64,000 nt of DNA from an uncultured Collinsella sp. GTDB lineage: Bacteria > Actinomycetota > Coriobacteriia > Coriobacteriales > Coriobacteriaceae. The position numbers were made by a program, and so were the translations under genes. Positions within the stretch are counted from its first letter, which is position 1; the number at the start of each line of letters is the position of its first letter. Below the pieces are notes generated by a model, which saw nothing but the letters and a program-made list of their open reading frames with translations, was not told the DNA's origin and did no database searches. The DNA lies in NCBI GenBank assembly GCA_900549715.1, contig URPK01000009.1, forward strand, positions 24,558 through 88,557, given 5' to 3'. This document shows positions 1 to 8,512 of the stretch, in pieces.

Positions 1-839
1 CGGCAGTTGCAGCCCTGCTCGGCGGCCTTCTTTTTGCAGCCCTCAGAGCAGGTCATGTCGGCCAGGTTGACCTTAAAGACTTTGCCGTTCTCCAGGCGCA
101 ACACCAGCTGTTCACGCGGGGTGTCATATTCCTGGATGCGCGCCTTGCCAAGCGGCGTATCGATCAGCGTCTTCTTTTTGGGCGCGCGGCTCTTAAAGTC
201 CTTGTACGCCTCGAACTCGTAGCGCAGGCAGCACATCAGGCGACCGCAGACGCCGCTAATCTTGGACGAGTTGAGCGGCAGGTCCTGCTCTTTTGCCATG
301 CGGATCGAAACCGGCTCAAACTGTCCGCCAAAGCGTGTGCAGCAGAGCTCCTGGCCGCACTGGGCATAGCCGCCCACCAGGCGGGTCTCGTCACGCACGC
401 CAATCTGGCGCATGTCGACGCGAATGTGCAGCGTCGAGGACAGGTCCTTGACGAGCTGACGGAAATCGACGCGTTCCTCGGCAGCAAAGTAGAACACGGC
501 CTTCTCGCCGCCAAACAGGTACTCGACGCCGACCGGCTTCATCTCGAGGTCGAGCTCCTTGACCAGGCGGCGGAAGTCGACCATGGCCTCGTCACCTTGG
601 ATAGCCAGGTCGTCGGCAAGCTGCAGGTCGATGTCGCTCGCCACGCGCAGCACGGGCTTGAGCGGCTGACCGATCTCGTCTTGCGGCACCTCGAAGGGAT
701 CGGCCGTGACCAGGCCGATCTCGGTTCCGCGCTCGGTAGAACAAATGGCATAATCGGCCTCGAGGATATCCAGATCCTGTGGGTCGAACCACAGGTCGCG
801 CGAGGCGTAGGTAAACTTAACGGGTACGACTAACGGCAT
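1..839 (-). CDS. ricT: RicT/YaaT-type PSP1 domain protein (3' end cut by window edge)
   Basis: About 279 codons are visible and the C-terminus lies beyond the left edge. The central part carries the cysteine-rich PSP1 signature (GGYAQCGQELCC, then SGVCGRLMCCLRYE), and the last visible residues are again cysteine-rich (CSEGC...GCNC). In Bacillus the family member RicT/YaaT forms a complex with RicA and RicF that carries Fe-S clusters and modulates RNase Y-dependent mRNA maturation; an equivalent role here is inferred. The ATG at 837-839 overlaps the holB stop by about 10 bp, so it is translated as the last visible gene of tmk-holB-ricT. The gene order tmk-holB-psp1 is common in Gram-positive bacteria and supports the call. 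Confidence 0.88.
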   Translation of the reverse strand, partial: MPLVVPVKFTYASRDLWFDPQDLDILEADYAICSTERGTEIGLVTADPFEVPQDEIGQPLKPVLRVASDIDLQLADDLAIQGDEAMVDFRRLVKELDLEMKPVGVEYLFGGEKAVFYFAAEERVDFRQLVKDLSSTLHIRVDMRQIGVRDETRLVGGYAQCGQELCCTRFGGQFEPVSIRMAKEQDLPLNSSKISGVCGRLMCCLRYEFEAYKDFKSRAPKKKTLIDTPLGKARIQEYDTPREQLVLRLENGKVFKVNLADMTCSEGCKKKAAEQGCNC

Positions 840-1957
840 TTCAGTGCCTTCCTGATATCGAACAGCATGACCTCGATGGCCAGCTGGGGAGTAACGTTTC
901 TGGCGATGTTGCGCTCAGCGGTGGCAACCGCCTCGAGCGCCTGGGTGGCACCCGCAACATTCGTCGCCGCGGCAAGCCGCCCGATCGTGTCGCGCACGTC
1001 CTCGTTCACAACGTCTGCCGCCTCATTCTGAAGCGTCAGCAGCACGTCGCGCATGAGCGTCCGCGCGCTCGCCAGCGCTTCCATGATACCCGAACGCTCG
1101 CGCGCGTTGAGTTCGCGCTTGTTGCGGTCCTCAAGCTGCTTCAATGCTCCACGCGACAGGTAGTCGGCGTTTTGCTCGAGCACCTTTTCCTGCGTGGACT
1201 TGACCTCGGCGAGCGGCGCCTTGACGGCGACGATGAGCGACTTGGCGCGACTGAGCACATCGGCCTCATCGGCAGCGATGAGTGAATCGATGGCGCGAAC
1301 CATCTGACGGCGGGCGTCCTGGCGCTCGGCGCTCTTGAGGAACTCGATGCCACGCGTGGGGCTTCCCGCCACGGCAACGGCCATACGGCAACGCGCAGGG
1401 TCCTGACCGGTGGCACGGCTCACGGCCTGCGCGGCGACGGCGGGCGATACCAGCCGAAACGGCACGCACTGGCAACGACTCACGATAGTGGGCAGCATCA
1501 CGTCTGCCGAGGTGCCCAGCAGGATGAACATGACGCCCTCGGGCGGCTCCTCGAGCGTTTTGAGCAGTGCGTTGGCGGTGTTGGCGCGCAGTTGCTCGGC
1601 ACGGTCGATGATGTAGACCTTAGCCTTGGCGCGGATGGGCGCCAAGGGCACGTCGTCGAGCAGCTCGCGGGTCTGCGCGATGAGGTAGCCCGTGGCGCTC
1701 TCGGGCGTGTAATAGTGCACGTCGGGATGCGTATGGCGCGCGACGCGCACGCAGCTGTCGCACGAGCCACAGCCGTCCCGCTCGCACAGGAAGGCTTGGG
1801 CGAGCGCCCATGCGGCGTCGAGTTTACCGGCACCGGGCGCGCCCAAAAACAGGTAGGCGTGCGATGCACGGCCGCTTGCAATGGCATTGGTCAAAAAGTT
1901 GCGCACGCGTTCCTGGGTGTCGAGCTTGGCGAGCAGGCTTGCCTGAGCGGGGGCCAT
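830..1957 (-). CDS. holB: DNA polymerase III subunit delta' (clamp loader)
   Basis: Encodes a 375-residue AAA+ clamp-loader subunit that acts with the tau/gamma and delta subunits to load the beta clamp. Visible features are a P-loop-like GAPGAGK near residue 40, a zinc module (CERDGCGSCDSC), and the conserved LLKTLEEPP and SRCQ motifs of the DnaX/HolB family. The start was taken at the ATG 1955-1957 because AGGAGG lies about 8 nt upstream, inside the end of tmk; the longer frame reaching 1996 has no ribosome binding site. It lies 1 bp after tmk and overlaps ricT, so the three are very probably co-translated. Confidence 0.92.
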   Translation of the reverse strand: MAPAQASLLAKLDTQERVRNFLTNAIASGRASHAYLFLGAPGAGKLDAAWALAQAFLCERDGCGSCDSCVRVARHTHPDVHYYTPESATGYLIAQTRELLDDVPLAPIRAKAKVYIIDRAEQLRANTANALLKTLEEPPEGVMFILLGTSADVMLPTIVSRCQCVPFRLVSPAVAAQAVSRATGQDPARCRMAVAVAGSPTRGIEFLKSAERQDARRQMVRAIDSLIAADEADVLSRAKSLIVAVKAPLAEVKSTQEKVLEQNADYLSRGALKQLEDRNKRELNARERSGIMEALASARTLMRDVLLTLQNEAADVVNEDVRDTIGRLAAATNVAGATQALEAVATAERNIARNVTPQLAIEVMLFDIRKALKCR

Positions 1958-1958
1958 G

Positions 1959-2642
1959 TTACTCAGCCTCCTGGGCAAGCGCGGCGACGACGGCATCCTG
2001 CGGGATATCGAGGCCGTACGCGCGAACCTGCTCGACCGTCTGCGCGAAGACGTCCTCGATCGGCGCAGTGGCGTCGATGAGCTTTACGCGGGCGGGTTCC
2101 TCAGCAGCAATAGCGCAAAATCCCTGGTAGACGCGTTCTTGGAAGGCCATGCCCTTTGCCTCCATGCGGTCGGCCGCGCCACGGGCTGCCATGCGCAACG
2201 CCGCTTGCTCGGGCGTGATGTGGTAGACGAGCGTGAGCGCTGGGTGTGTTCCCGCGACGGCCAGGTTGTTGGCATCGCGCACTATCTGGCGATCGAGGCC
2301 GTCGGCAAACGCCTGGTAGCAGGTCGTGGAATCGTAGAAGCGATCGCACAGGACCACCTTGCCGGCCGCGAGGGCAGGCGCGATAACCTCGTGCACTAGC
2401 TGGGCGCGCGCGGCCTCGTAGAGCAACAGCTCGCAAGTATCGCCCATTGCCGTGTTGGCGGAATCGAGCAGCAGGGCACGAATCTTCTCGCTGATGGCGG
2501 TGCCGCCCGGCTCGCGCAGAGTTACGACCTGATAGCCAGCGAGGTCGAGCGCGCGGGCCAGCAGGCGCGCCTGCGTGGATTTGCCGGCGCCGTCGACGCC
2601 CTCGAGCGTGATAAAGCTATGTTGAGCGGGCTCAAAAGCCAT
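1959..2642 (-). CDS. tmk: Thymidylate kinase
   Basis: 227 residues, normal length for dTMP kinase, which makes dTDP from dTMP and ATP in the cytoplasm. It shows a P-loop GVDGAGKST at residues 15-23, LREPGGT in the dTMP-binding loop and DRFYDST. A GGAAGGGG ribosome binding site lies about 8 nt before the ATG at 2640-2642. It is first in the tmk-holB-ricT operon; the upstream gap (2643-2860) is divergent to the zinc-ribbon gene and holds a repeat. Confidence 0.95.
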   Translation of the reverse strand: MAFEPAQHSFITLEGVDGAGKSTQARLLARALDLAGYQVVTLREPGGTAISEKIRALLLDSANTAMGDTCELLLYEAARAQLVHEVIAPALAAGKVVLCDRFYDSTTCYQAFADGLDRQIVRDANNLAVAGTHPALTLVYHITPEQAALRMAARGAADRMEAKGMAFQERVYQGFCAIAAEEPARVKLIDATAPIEDVFAQTVEQVRAYGLDIPQDAVVAALAQEAE

Positions 2643-2730
2643 GAGCGCAGCCCCTTCCTACAAGGCGCGAAAATGCAAGTTATAGCAACCAAGCCATGAT
2701 ACCCCAGCGTCCGGCGCACCCCAAATCGAA

Positions 2731-2802
2731 CCTAGTCATTAGGGCGGCAGTTAGGGACGTTCCTAAACTGCCGGCCGAAAAGGAACGTCCCCAACTGCCG
2801 GC
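2731..2802. repeat. Dispersed GGGACGTTC-type inverted repeat, copy 1
   Basis: A CCTAGTCATT motif at 2731-2740 is followed by a ~22-bp inverted repeat, left arm 2743-2764 and right arm 2781-2802, each with GCAGTT(A/G)GGGACGTTCCT or its complement. It sits in the divergent region between tmk and the zinc-ribbon gene. The same words recur near 3850, 11320, 27920-28030, 30240 and 55350, which identifies a dispersed REP-like family. No transposase is encoded nearby. Confidence 0.75.
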
Positions 2803-2860
2803 TTTTTGAGCGCTGGGTATAATCATCGTATTGATTTGAAATGTGGCGAAAGGAGTGGCA

Positions 2861-3844
2861 ATGTCTCGGTATTGCGCCTCGTGCGGCAAACTTCTTGCAG
2901 ATGATGCCAAGTTCTGCACCTCGTGCGGTACACCCATTGAACAGATAGCCGCGGGCAATAGACAGCCCGCGTTTGAGCAGACCGTCTCCCTCGATACGCC
3001 GCAGGCTAAGCCGGACGATCCCCTCGCCTATCGCCCCGACCCCGCTGCTGCCCCCGCAGAGGTCGAAACGACACGGCGTATGTCCGTCACGGGTACCTCA
3101 ACCCAACAGCAACCGGCATCTGCATACGCGCCCGCTTCGCCACAGGCAGCCGCCCCCAAAAAGAGCGGCACCAAGCTGCTTATCGCCATTGTCGTTGTGC
3201 TGGTGGCAATCATCATCGCCCTGGTCGTTTTCTTTGTGATCAAGCCTTTCGACAACGCTGCCACGCAAACGACTGCCGAGATTACCAAGCCGCACCACGA
3301 TGTTGACGCCGATGACCTTAAGCCCCTCGGCGACCCCAATAGCCTTTACGACGATGACGATGATGACGACGAGGATGGCGGCGCAGCGACCCTCTCCGAG
3401 CAAAACCTCTACCGTCGCCTAGGCGAATACTACGATCTGCTCGAAGATCTCGATAGCCAGGTCCGTGCCTGCGCGCAGGCCTTCAATGGCAGCTATCTGG
3501 AAGAAGATCGCACCACCCGCCAAAATCTCGCCGACGTCGCCGAGCGCACGGAGGACACCATCGAGCAGTATTACGATATCGTCGAGGACCTGGACGTCCC
3601 TGCGAGCTCCAAGAACTACAGCTCCTGGAAAGACATCATTGCCCTGTATGACGACTTGGATCGCCGTATCGACGCGATCTGCGATGCCTGGGAGATCAGC
3701 CTGAAATACGCCAAGCCTGCGGACCACAAGAATGAGATCGTGGCGCCGCTGTCGCGCGACAACGTGGCGGGCACCAATGACAATAAGTACCGCCTAGACT
3801 TTGAGGAGCGCTATCCCGGCGCCAAACCCGTCGAAGTGAACTAG
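2861..3844 (+). CDS. Zinc-ribbon membrane protein of unknown function
   Basis: 327 residues. The N-terminus is a double CxxC zinc ribbon (YCASCGKLL...FCTSCGTPI, residues 4-26). A low-complexity Pro/Ala/Gln linker follows, then one hydrophobic transmembrane helix after KKSGTK (about residues 105-130). Next come an acidic DDDDDDDE stretch and a predicted helical domain of about 160 residues that I do not recognise. The start at 2861 was chosen because AAAGGAG lies about 8 nt upstream. Topology suggests a cytoplasmic ribbon and an external helical domain. Zinc-ribbon/TM proteins of this build are common in Coriobacteria and Firmicutes without known function. Confidence 0.8.
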   Translation: MSRYCASCGKLLADDAKFCTSCGTPIEQIAAGNRQPAFEQTVSLDTPQAKPDDPLAYRPDPAAAPAEVETTRRMSVTGTSTQQQPASAYAPASPQAAAPKKSGTKLLIAIVVVLVAIIIALVVFFVIKPFDNAATQTTAEITKPHHDVDADDLKPLGDPNSLYDDDDDDDEDGGAATLSEQNLYRRLGEYYDLLEDLDSQVRACAQAFNGSYLEEDRTTRQNLADVAERTEDTIEQYYDIVEDLDVPASSKNYSSWKDIIALYDDLDRRIDAICDAWEISLKYAKPADHKNEIVAPLSRDNVAGTNDNKYRLDFEERYPGAKPVEVN

Positions 3845-3902
3845 TCGCATGCGACGTTCTCAAACGACTAGTCATTAAAGAACGTCCCCAATGACTGCCT
3901 AG
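3842..3902. repeat. GGGACGTTC-type repeat, copy 2
   Basis: Begins at the stop codon of the zinc-ribbon gene and contains CGACTAGTCATTAAAGAACG and GTCCCCAATGACT, the same words as the copies at 11316 and 55349. CTAGTC/GACTAG words allow a hairpin. It lies between two convergent genes. Confidence 0.7.
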
Positions 3903-3945
3903 AAAACGAGCGAGGATCTTGAGGTCCTCGCTCGTTTTTGTTTTG
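3902..3945 (+). terminator. Bidirectional rho-independent terminator
   Basis: Stem 3906-3916 (ACGAGCGAGGA) pairs with 3925-3935 and is followed by TTTT-G-TTTT on the plus strand; the AAAA on the other side gives a T-run on the minus strand. It lies between the plus-strand zinc-ribbon gene and the minus-strand topA and can serve both. Confidence 0.85.
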
Positions 3946-3966
3946 GGCAATGTTTCGGCTGCGCCG

Positions 3967-6564
3967 CTACTTGTCGGCGGCCGCCTTCTTGGTCGTCGTC
4001 TTTTTGGCGGTCGTCTTCTTGGCCGCCGTGGCCTTCTTTGCCGCCGTCGTCTTCTTTGCCGCCGTGGCCTTCTTCGCCGCGCTCGCCTTGGTTGTGGTCT
4101 TGCGACCGCGGGCGGGCTTCTTCTCCTTGGTCGGGCAGTCCATGTTGACGCAGATACGCCACGGACCGCGCGCCGTGTTGACCACCACGATGGGGGCGCC
4201 GCACTCGGGGCAGGTCTCGCCCGTCGCCTCGAGCTTGCCGCGCGCCGGCAGCGGATAGCTCACGCCGCAGTCATCGTAGTTGGTGCAGCGGATAAAGCGC
4301 TTGCCGCTCTTCTCGCTCTTGTGCGCGATCAGGTCGCCGTGACGTCCGGCCTCGGCACACACCTTGCACTCGCCCACCTTAAGATCGGGCTCGTAGTTGG
4401 TGGGGCACGTGGGGTTCACGCAGATCTCGAAGGCCTTCTGGCGGAATGGCTGGCACTTGATGCGCGGCGCGCCGCACTCGGGGCACACGGCGGCCTCGCC
4501 CTCGAGCGGGCTCACCTTGACGCCACTCGGCACCGGATAGGTCACGTCGCAGTCGGGCCAACCCATGCAGCCGATAAAGCTGCCGCGGGTCTTGGCGCTC
4601 GTCTTCATAACCAGGTCCTTGCCGCACTTGGGGCAGGCGCCCACGCGCGCATCGGCCGTGACGGCGTCGCTGATGGCGTCGCCCAGCTCCTGCGTATGCT
4701 TGAGCAGCTCGTCGAGCACGCCGGCCAGCAGCGCACGCGAGTGCGTCACGACATGCTCTTCGGTGTCCTCGCCGCGCTCGACGCGAGTCATGTCGCCGTC
4801 GAGCTCGCTGGTCATATCGGGGCTCGTGATGCGCGGGGCAAACTGCGTCAGCGCGTCAATGATGGCGATGCCCAGCTGGCTCGGCTCCACGGGATCGTTT
4901 TTGAGGTAGCGCACGGCGTACAGGCGCTCGATGATACTCGCGCGCGTGGACTTGGTGCCCAGGCCGCGCTTTTCCATCTCCTGCACGAGCTTGCCCTGGC
5001 TGTAGCGCGCGGGCGGCTCGGTCTGCTTGGCCTCAAGCTTAATGTCGAACACGTCGACCGTGTCGCCCTGCTCAAGCGGCGGCATCTGCTCATCGCGCTT
5101 AAGACCGTACGGGTACGCCTCGCGGAAACCCGGGGTCACGAGCACGTCGCCCGAGGCCACGAACGGCTCACCGTTCACATCGAGCTCGAGCTTGGTGTTC
5201 TCGATAGTCGCGGGACCCATGAGCGTCGCCAGGAAGCGACGGGCGATGAGGTCGTAGAGCTTGCGCTGGCCGCCATCGAGCGTGGACGGATCGCCCTCGC
5301 CCGTGGGGTAGATAGGCGGGTGGTCGGTGGTCTCGACCTTGCCGCGCGTGGGCTTCATGGGGCCGGCGAGCACCTTTTTGCACACGGGCGCCAGCGCCGG
5401 GTTGATCTTTGCCAGGTCGCTCACCACGGCGCCCAGATCGAGCGTCGCGGGATACACGGTGTTGTCGACACGCGGGTAGCTGATGAGACCGGCCATGTAG
5501 AGGGACTCGGCGATGCGCATGGTACGCGCAGGTGAGATGCCCTCGGCCGCGGCGGCAGCCTGCAGCGAGGTCGTCGCAAACGGCGTGGGCGGCTGCTGCT
5601 TACGCGAGCGCTTGGTCACCGCGGCGACGGTTGCCGTCGTAGCGCCGTCAACGTGACCGTACGCCGTCTCAGCAGCATCCTTGTCGGTAAAGCGCGCCGT
5701 CTTGTGCGCGATCTTAAAGCGATCGTCCTCGGCAGCGCCTTGCGCGGCGCCCATGCCGCGAATCTGCCAATAGTCCTCGGGCACAAACGCCATGCGCTCG
5801 CGCTCGCGCTCGACCACCAGGGCAAGCGTCGGCGTCTGCACGCGGCCGGCGGAACGCACGTTGCCAAAGCCGCCAAACTTGGCGAGCGTCAGGTAGCGCG
5901 TGAGCACCGCACCCCAAATGAGGTCGATGTGCTGACGGCTCTCGCCGGCGTCGGCCAGGTTCTGGTCGAGCGAGACAAGGTTATCGAAGGCCTGCGTGAT
6001 CTCGGCCTTGGTAAACGAAGAATACTGGGCGCGGGCGACCGGCAAGTCGGGCGCCACCTCGCGCACCTTGTTGAGGGCGTCCGAACCGATCAGCTCGCCC
6101 TCGCGATCGAAGTCCGTGGCGATGATGACACTGTCGGACTTTTTGGCGAGGTTCTTGAGCGAGCGAATGAGCTCTTTCTCGGCCGGCAACTTAATGACGG
6201 GCGCCCAGGTGAGATAGGGCAGGCTCTCGAGCTTCCAGCCCTTGATGGAAATGCCATCGGCAAGGAACGGCTTGCGCTTGGTGTCGTACGGCGGGCGGGC
6301 CAGGCCATCGGGCATATCGGCCGGCAGCATTTCGCCGTCCTCCGTGACCGAATACCAGCCCAACTTTTTATCGAACAGCACACTGTCGCAAAAATCGGGT
6401 GCCAGGATGTGACCGGCAAGGCCGATCGTCACGCACTCCTCGCCCTTCCACTCAAAACGGTAGATGGCGGTGTTGTACACCTTGTCCTTTTTGGGCTTGC
6501 CCGTGGACAGACGCTCGGCGATCTGACGCGCGGCGTCGTTTTTCTCAGCGATGATGAGCTTCAA
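3967..6564 (-). CDS. topA: DNA topoisomerase I (type IA, archaeal-like) with Lys/Ala-rich tail
   Basis: 865 residues. It relaxes negative supercoils by transient single-strand cleavage. The Toprim domain holds Glu7 (AEKND) and DFDREGE at 151-157; the catalytic tyrosine is in ISYPRVDN (Tyr363), the form seen in archaeal TopA and reverse gyrase rather than the YMRTDS of E. coli. The C-terminal third carries several four-cysteine zinc repeats (CPKCGKDL...CMGWPDC; CPECGAP; CKVC...CTNYDDC). The last ~55 residues are AAKK/TAKK repeats like an H1 histone tail, probably DNA-binding. The start is a TTG at 6562-6564 with AGGAG about 8 nt upstream. It follows hypB by 54 bp and may share its transcript. 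Confidence 0.95.
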   Translation of the reverse strand: MKLIIAEKNDAARQIAERLSTGKPKKDKVYNTAIYRFEWKGEECVTIGLAGHILAPDFCDSVLFDKKLGWYSVTEDGEMLPADMPDGLARPPYDTKRKPFLADGISIKGWKLESLPYLTWAPVIKLPAEKELIRSLKNLAKKSDSVIIATDFDREGELIGSDALNKVREVAPDLPVARAQYSSFTKAEITQAFDNLVSLDQNLADAGESRQHIDLIWGAVLTRYLTLAKFGGFGNVRSAGRVQTPTLALVVERERERMAFVPEDYWQIRGMGAAQGAAEDDRFKIAHKTARFTDKDAAETAYGHVDGATTATVAAVTKRSRKQQPPTPFATTSLQAAAAAEGISPARTMRIAESLYMAGLISYPRVDNTVYPATLDLGAVVSDLAKINPALAPVCKKVLAGPMKPTRGKVETTDHPPIYPTGEGDPSTLDGGQRKLYDLIARRFLATLMGPATIENTKLELDVNGEPFVASGDVLVTPGFREAYPYGLKRDEQMPPLEQGDTVDVFDIKLEAKQTEPPARYSQGKLVQEMEKRGLGTKSTRASIIERLYAVRYLKNDPVEPSQLGIAIIDALTQFAPRITSPDMTSELDGDMTRVERGEDTEEHVVTHSRALLAGVLDELLKHTQELGDAISDAVTADARVGACPKCGKDLVMKTSAKTRGSFIGCMGWPDCDVTYPVPSGVKVSPLEGEAAVCPECGAPRIKCQPFRQKAFEICVNPTCPTNYEPDLKVGECKVCAEAGRHGDLIAHKSEKSGKRFIRCTNYDDCGVSYPLPARGKLEATGETCPECGAPIVVVNTARGPWRICVNMDCPTKEKKPARGRKTTTKASAAKKATAAKKTTAAKKATAAKKTTAKKTTTKKAAADK

Positions 6565-6618
6565 AAGAGGCTCCTATCTCGTGTGTCTGCGGCTGCGCCC
6601 GCCCTCTTGGCGGCCGAC

Positions 6619-7302
6619 TTACGCCCTTGCTTGCTCAATCTGCCCGATGAGCCAATCGCACCAGGCATCCATGCCCTCGCCCTTGCGCGCGCTCACGGCA
6701 AACCGCGGCGCCTGCGGATTGAGGTCATCGAGTGTCTTAGTATACCTATCCATGTCAAAATCGAAAGCCGGGGCCACGTCGACCTTATTGAGCAGCTGCG
6801 CGCCGGCGTGCTGGAAGATGCCCGGGTACTTAATGGGTTTGTCGTCACCCTCGGGCACCGAGAGGATCATGATGGACAGGTTCTCGCCCAGGTCAAAGTC
6901 GACCGGGCACACCAGGTTGCCCACGTTTTCGATAAAAATGACGTCGATGTTTTGAAGGCCCACCGCCTGGTCGAACGCGTCAACGGCCTCCATGATCATG
7001 TTGCCCTCGAGGTGGCACAGGCCGCCCGTGTTGATCTGGATGGCGGGCATGCCGGCTTCCTTCATGGTGATGGCATCGACATCCGAGGCGATATCGCCCT
7101 CGATGACGGCGCAGCGCAGACCGGCCTTGTCGCGCAGGCGCTCGTTGGTGCCCAGAATCGTGGTGGTCTTACCCGAGCCGGGGCTCGACAGCACATTGAT
7201 CACATAGGTGTTGGTCTCTTTAAATCGCTGACGCAGCTGGTCTGCCAGGCGCTCGTTGCGCGACAGGATCGGCGACGCGATATCAATCGTTTTCTCGGCC
7301 AT
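6619..7302 (-). CDS. hypB: Hydrogenase/nickel GTPase HypB
   Basis: 227 residues from the ATG at 7300-7302, chosen because AAGGAG lies about 8 nt upstream. HypB is the SIMIBI-class GTPase that, with HypA, inserts nickel into [NiFe]-hydrogenase (or urease). Residues 39-47 are the P-loop SSPGSGKTT; GLCHLEGN contains the Cys-His pair of the G-domain metal site; NKVD is the G4 motif. It lacks the His-rich nickel-storing N-terminus found in some species. It lies 55 bp after hypA. No hydrogenase structural gene is in the window. Confidence 0.94.
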   Translation of the reverse strand: MAEKTIDIASPILSRNERLADQLRQRFKETNTYVINVLSSPGSGKTTTILGTNERLRDKAGLRCAVIEGDIASDVDAITMKEAGMPAIQINTGGLCHLEGNMIMEAVDAFDQAVGLQNIDVIFIENVGNLVCPVDFDLGENLSIMILSVPEGDDKPIKYPGIFQHAGAQLLNKVDVAPAFDFDMDRYTKTLDDLNPQAPRFAVSARKGEGMDAWCDWLIGQIEQARA

Positions 7303-7357
7303 ACTCAGCACTCCTTACTTCTGCCCCTTTATACCCCGTCCCCAGATGGTTGGGCTG

Positions 7358-7714
7358 TTAATCGTCGGGGGTTTCGATCTCGATGCTCGCAATGTCGAGC
7401 TCGCGGCCGTGCAGCAGGCGCACATTGGCGCCGCCGCACTGGGGGCAGCGGCAGTGGAAGCGGTCATGATCGAAAACCTCACCGCAGTCCAGACACTCGC
7501 TTTGCGGATGGACTTCCTCTACCGCGAGCTTGCAACCTTGCGTGAGCGGGTCCTCGTCACGAAACGTCTCCCACGCAAAGTCAAGCGCCTCGCGCACGAC
7601 CTCGGCCATATCCCCGATACGCAGCCTTACCAAAACGGCGCGCGAGGCCCCCGCCCCACGCGCCGCGCGAATCACTGTATCGAGTATGCCGTTGACAATG
7701 CCAACCTCGTGCAT
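7358..7714 (-). CDS. hypA: Hydrogenase nickel metallochaperone HypA
   Basis: 118 residues, standard length. It starts MHEVGIVN with the nickel-ligand His2, and has a zinc site made of two CxxC motifs (CLDCGEVF and CPQCGG, with CRC before the second). It delivers nickel to hydrogenase together with HypB. Its ATG lies 6 bp beyond the tatC stop, so tatA/B-tatC-hypA are tightly linked. The linkage is sensible because many [NiFe]-hydrogenases are exported by Tat after metal loading, but that functional tie is inference. Confidence 0.94.
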   Translation of the reverse strand: MHEVGIVNGILDTVIRAARGAGASRAVLVRLRIGDMAEVVREALDFAWETFRDEDPLTQGCKLAVEEVHPQSECLDCGEVFDHDRFHCRCPQCGGANVRLLHGRELDIASIEIETPDD

Positions 7715-7720
7715 ACCGAT

Positions 7721-8512
7721 TTACTCCTCATCGTCCTCGTCGTCCGAGAACAGGTCCAGACGGCTCACGAACAGGCCTTCCTTGCCCTCGCGCGCGGTAA
7801 TGACCACGCGGGCGATAGCGAGCGAGATCTCGTAGAGCGAGAGCAGGGCGCCGTACATAAGGCCCAGGGTGACGGGCGAACCGTCGGGCGTGATCACAGC
7901 CGAACCCACGAGCAGGCCTACGTACACGTAGCGCCAGGCGCTGCGGAAGGCCGCGTAGGACACGATGTGGAAAACAGACAGGTAGAAGATGATGAGCGGC
8001 AGCTCAAACGCCACACCAAAGCCGATCATAAAGAGCAGCTCCATGTTAACGTAGTTCTCCAGATCGGGCAGCGCCGTAGCAACGGCCGAGGTCTCGCCGA
8101 TGAGCCACTCAAAGCCTGCCGGGATAATGATGAAGTAGCAGAAGATAGCGCCCAGGAAGAACAGCACCGTCGAGGCGAGCACCGTGGGCACGACCCATTT
8201 GCGCTCGTTGGGACGCAGCGCCGGCAGGAAAAATGCCAGGATCTGCCAGATGATCATGGGCGTGCACATGACCACGGCCATCTTGATGGCCAGCGAGAAG
8301 CGCAGGCCAAAGCCGCCGAGCGTGGTGGTGATGTAGAACTTACCGTCCGGCACAAAGGAGCGGATGGGGTCTTCCAGGATGTCGAGCACCACGGGCGTGG
8401 CGAAATACAGCACGATAGCGGCGGCAAATACCGACACGACCACGATGGTCAAGCGGCGACGGAGCTCTCCCAGGTGATCGAAGAGCGGCATGCGCGCAGG
8501 TCCGATAGGCAT
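7721..8512 (-). CDS. tatC: Sec-independent protein translocase TatC
   Basis: 263 residues with six predicted transmembrane segments. The N-terminal MPLFDHLGELRRRL is the TatC signature that contacts twin-arginine signal peptides, and a conserved glutamate lies in the following loop (FGVAFELPLIIF). The C-terminal tail is acidic (DDEDDEE). The ATG overlaps the tatA/B stop by one base (TAATG), indicating translational coupling. Confidence 0.95.
   Translation of the reverse strand: MPIGPARMPLFDHLGELRRRLTIVVVSVFAAAIVLYFATPVVLDILEDPIRSFVPDGKFYITTTLGGFGLRFSLAIKMAVVMCTPMIIWQILAFFLPALRPNERKWVVPTVLASTVLFFLGAIFCYFIIIPAGFEWLIGETSAVATALPDLENYVNMELLFMIGFGVAFELPLIIFYLSVFHIVSYAAFRSAWRYVYVGLLVGSAVITPDGSPVTLGLMYGALLSLYEISLAIARVVITAREGKEGLFVSRLDLFSDDEDDEE

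Noticed and set aside
3919..5535. 538-codon plus-strand open frame opposite topA
   Set aside because: Leu/Arg/Ala/Gly-rich shadow of topA; no start signal and no motif.
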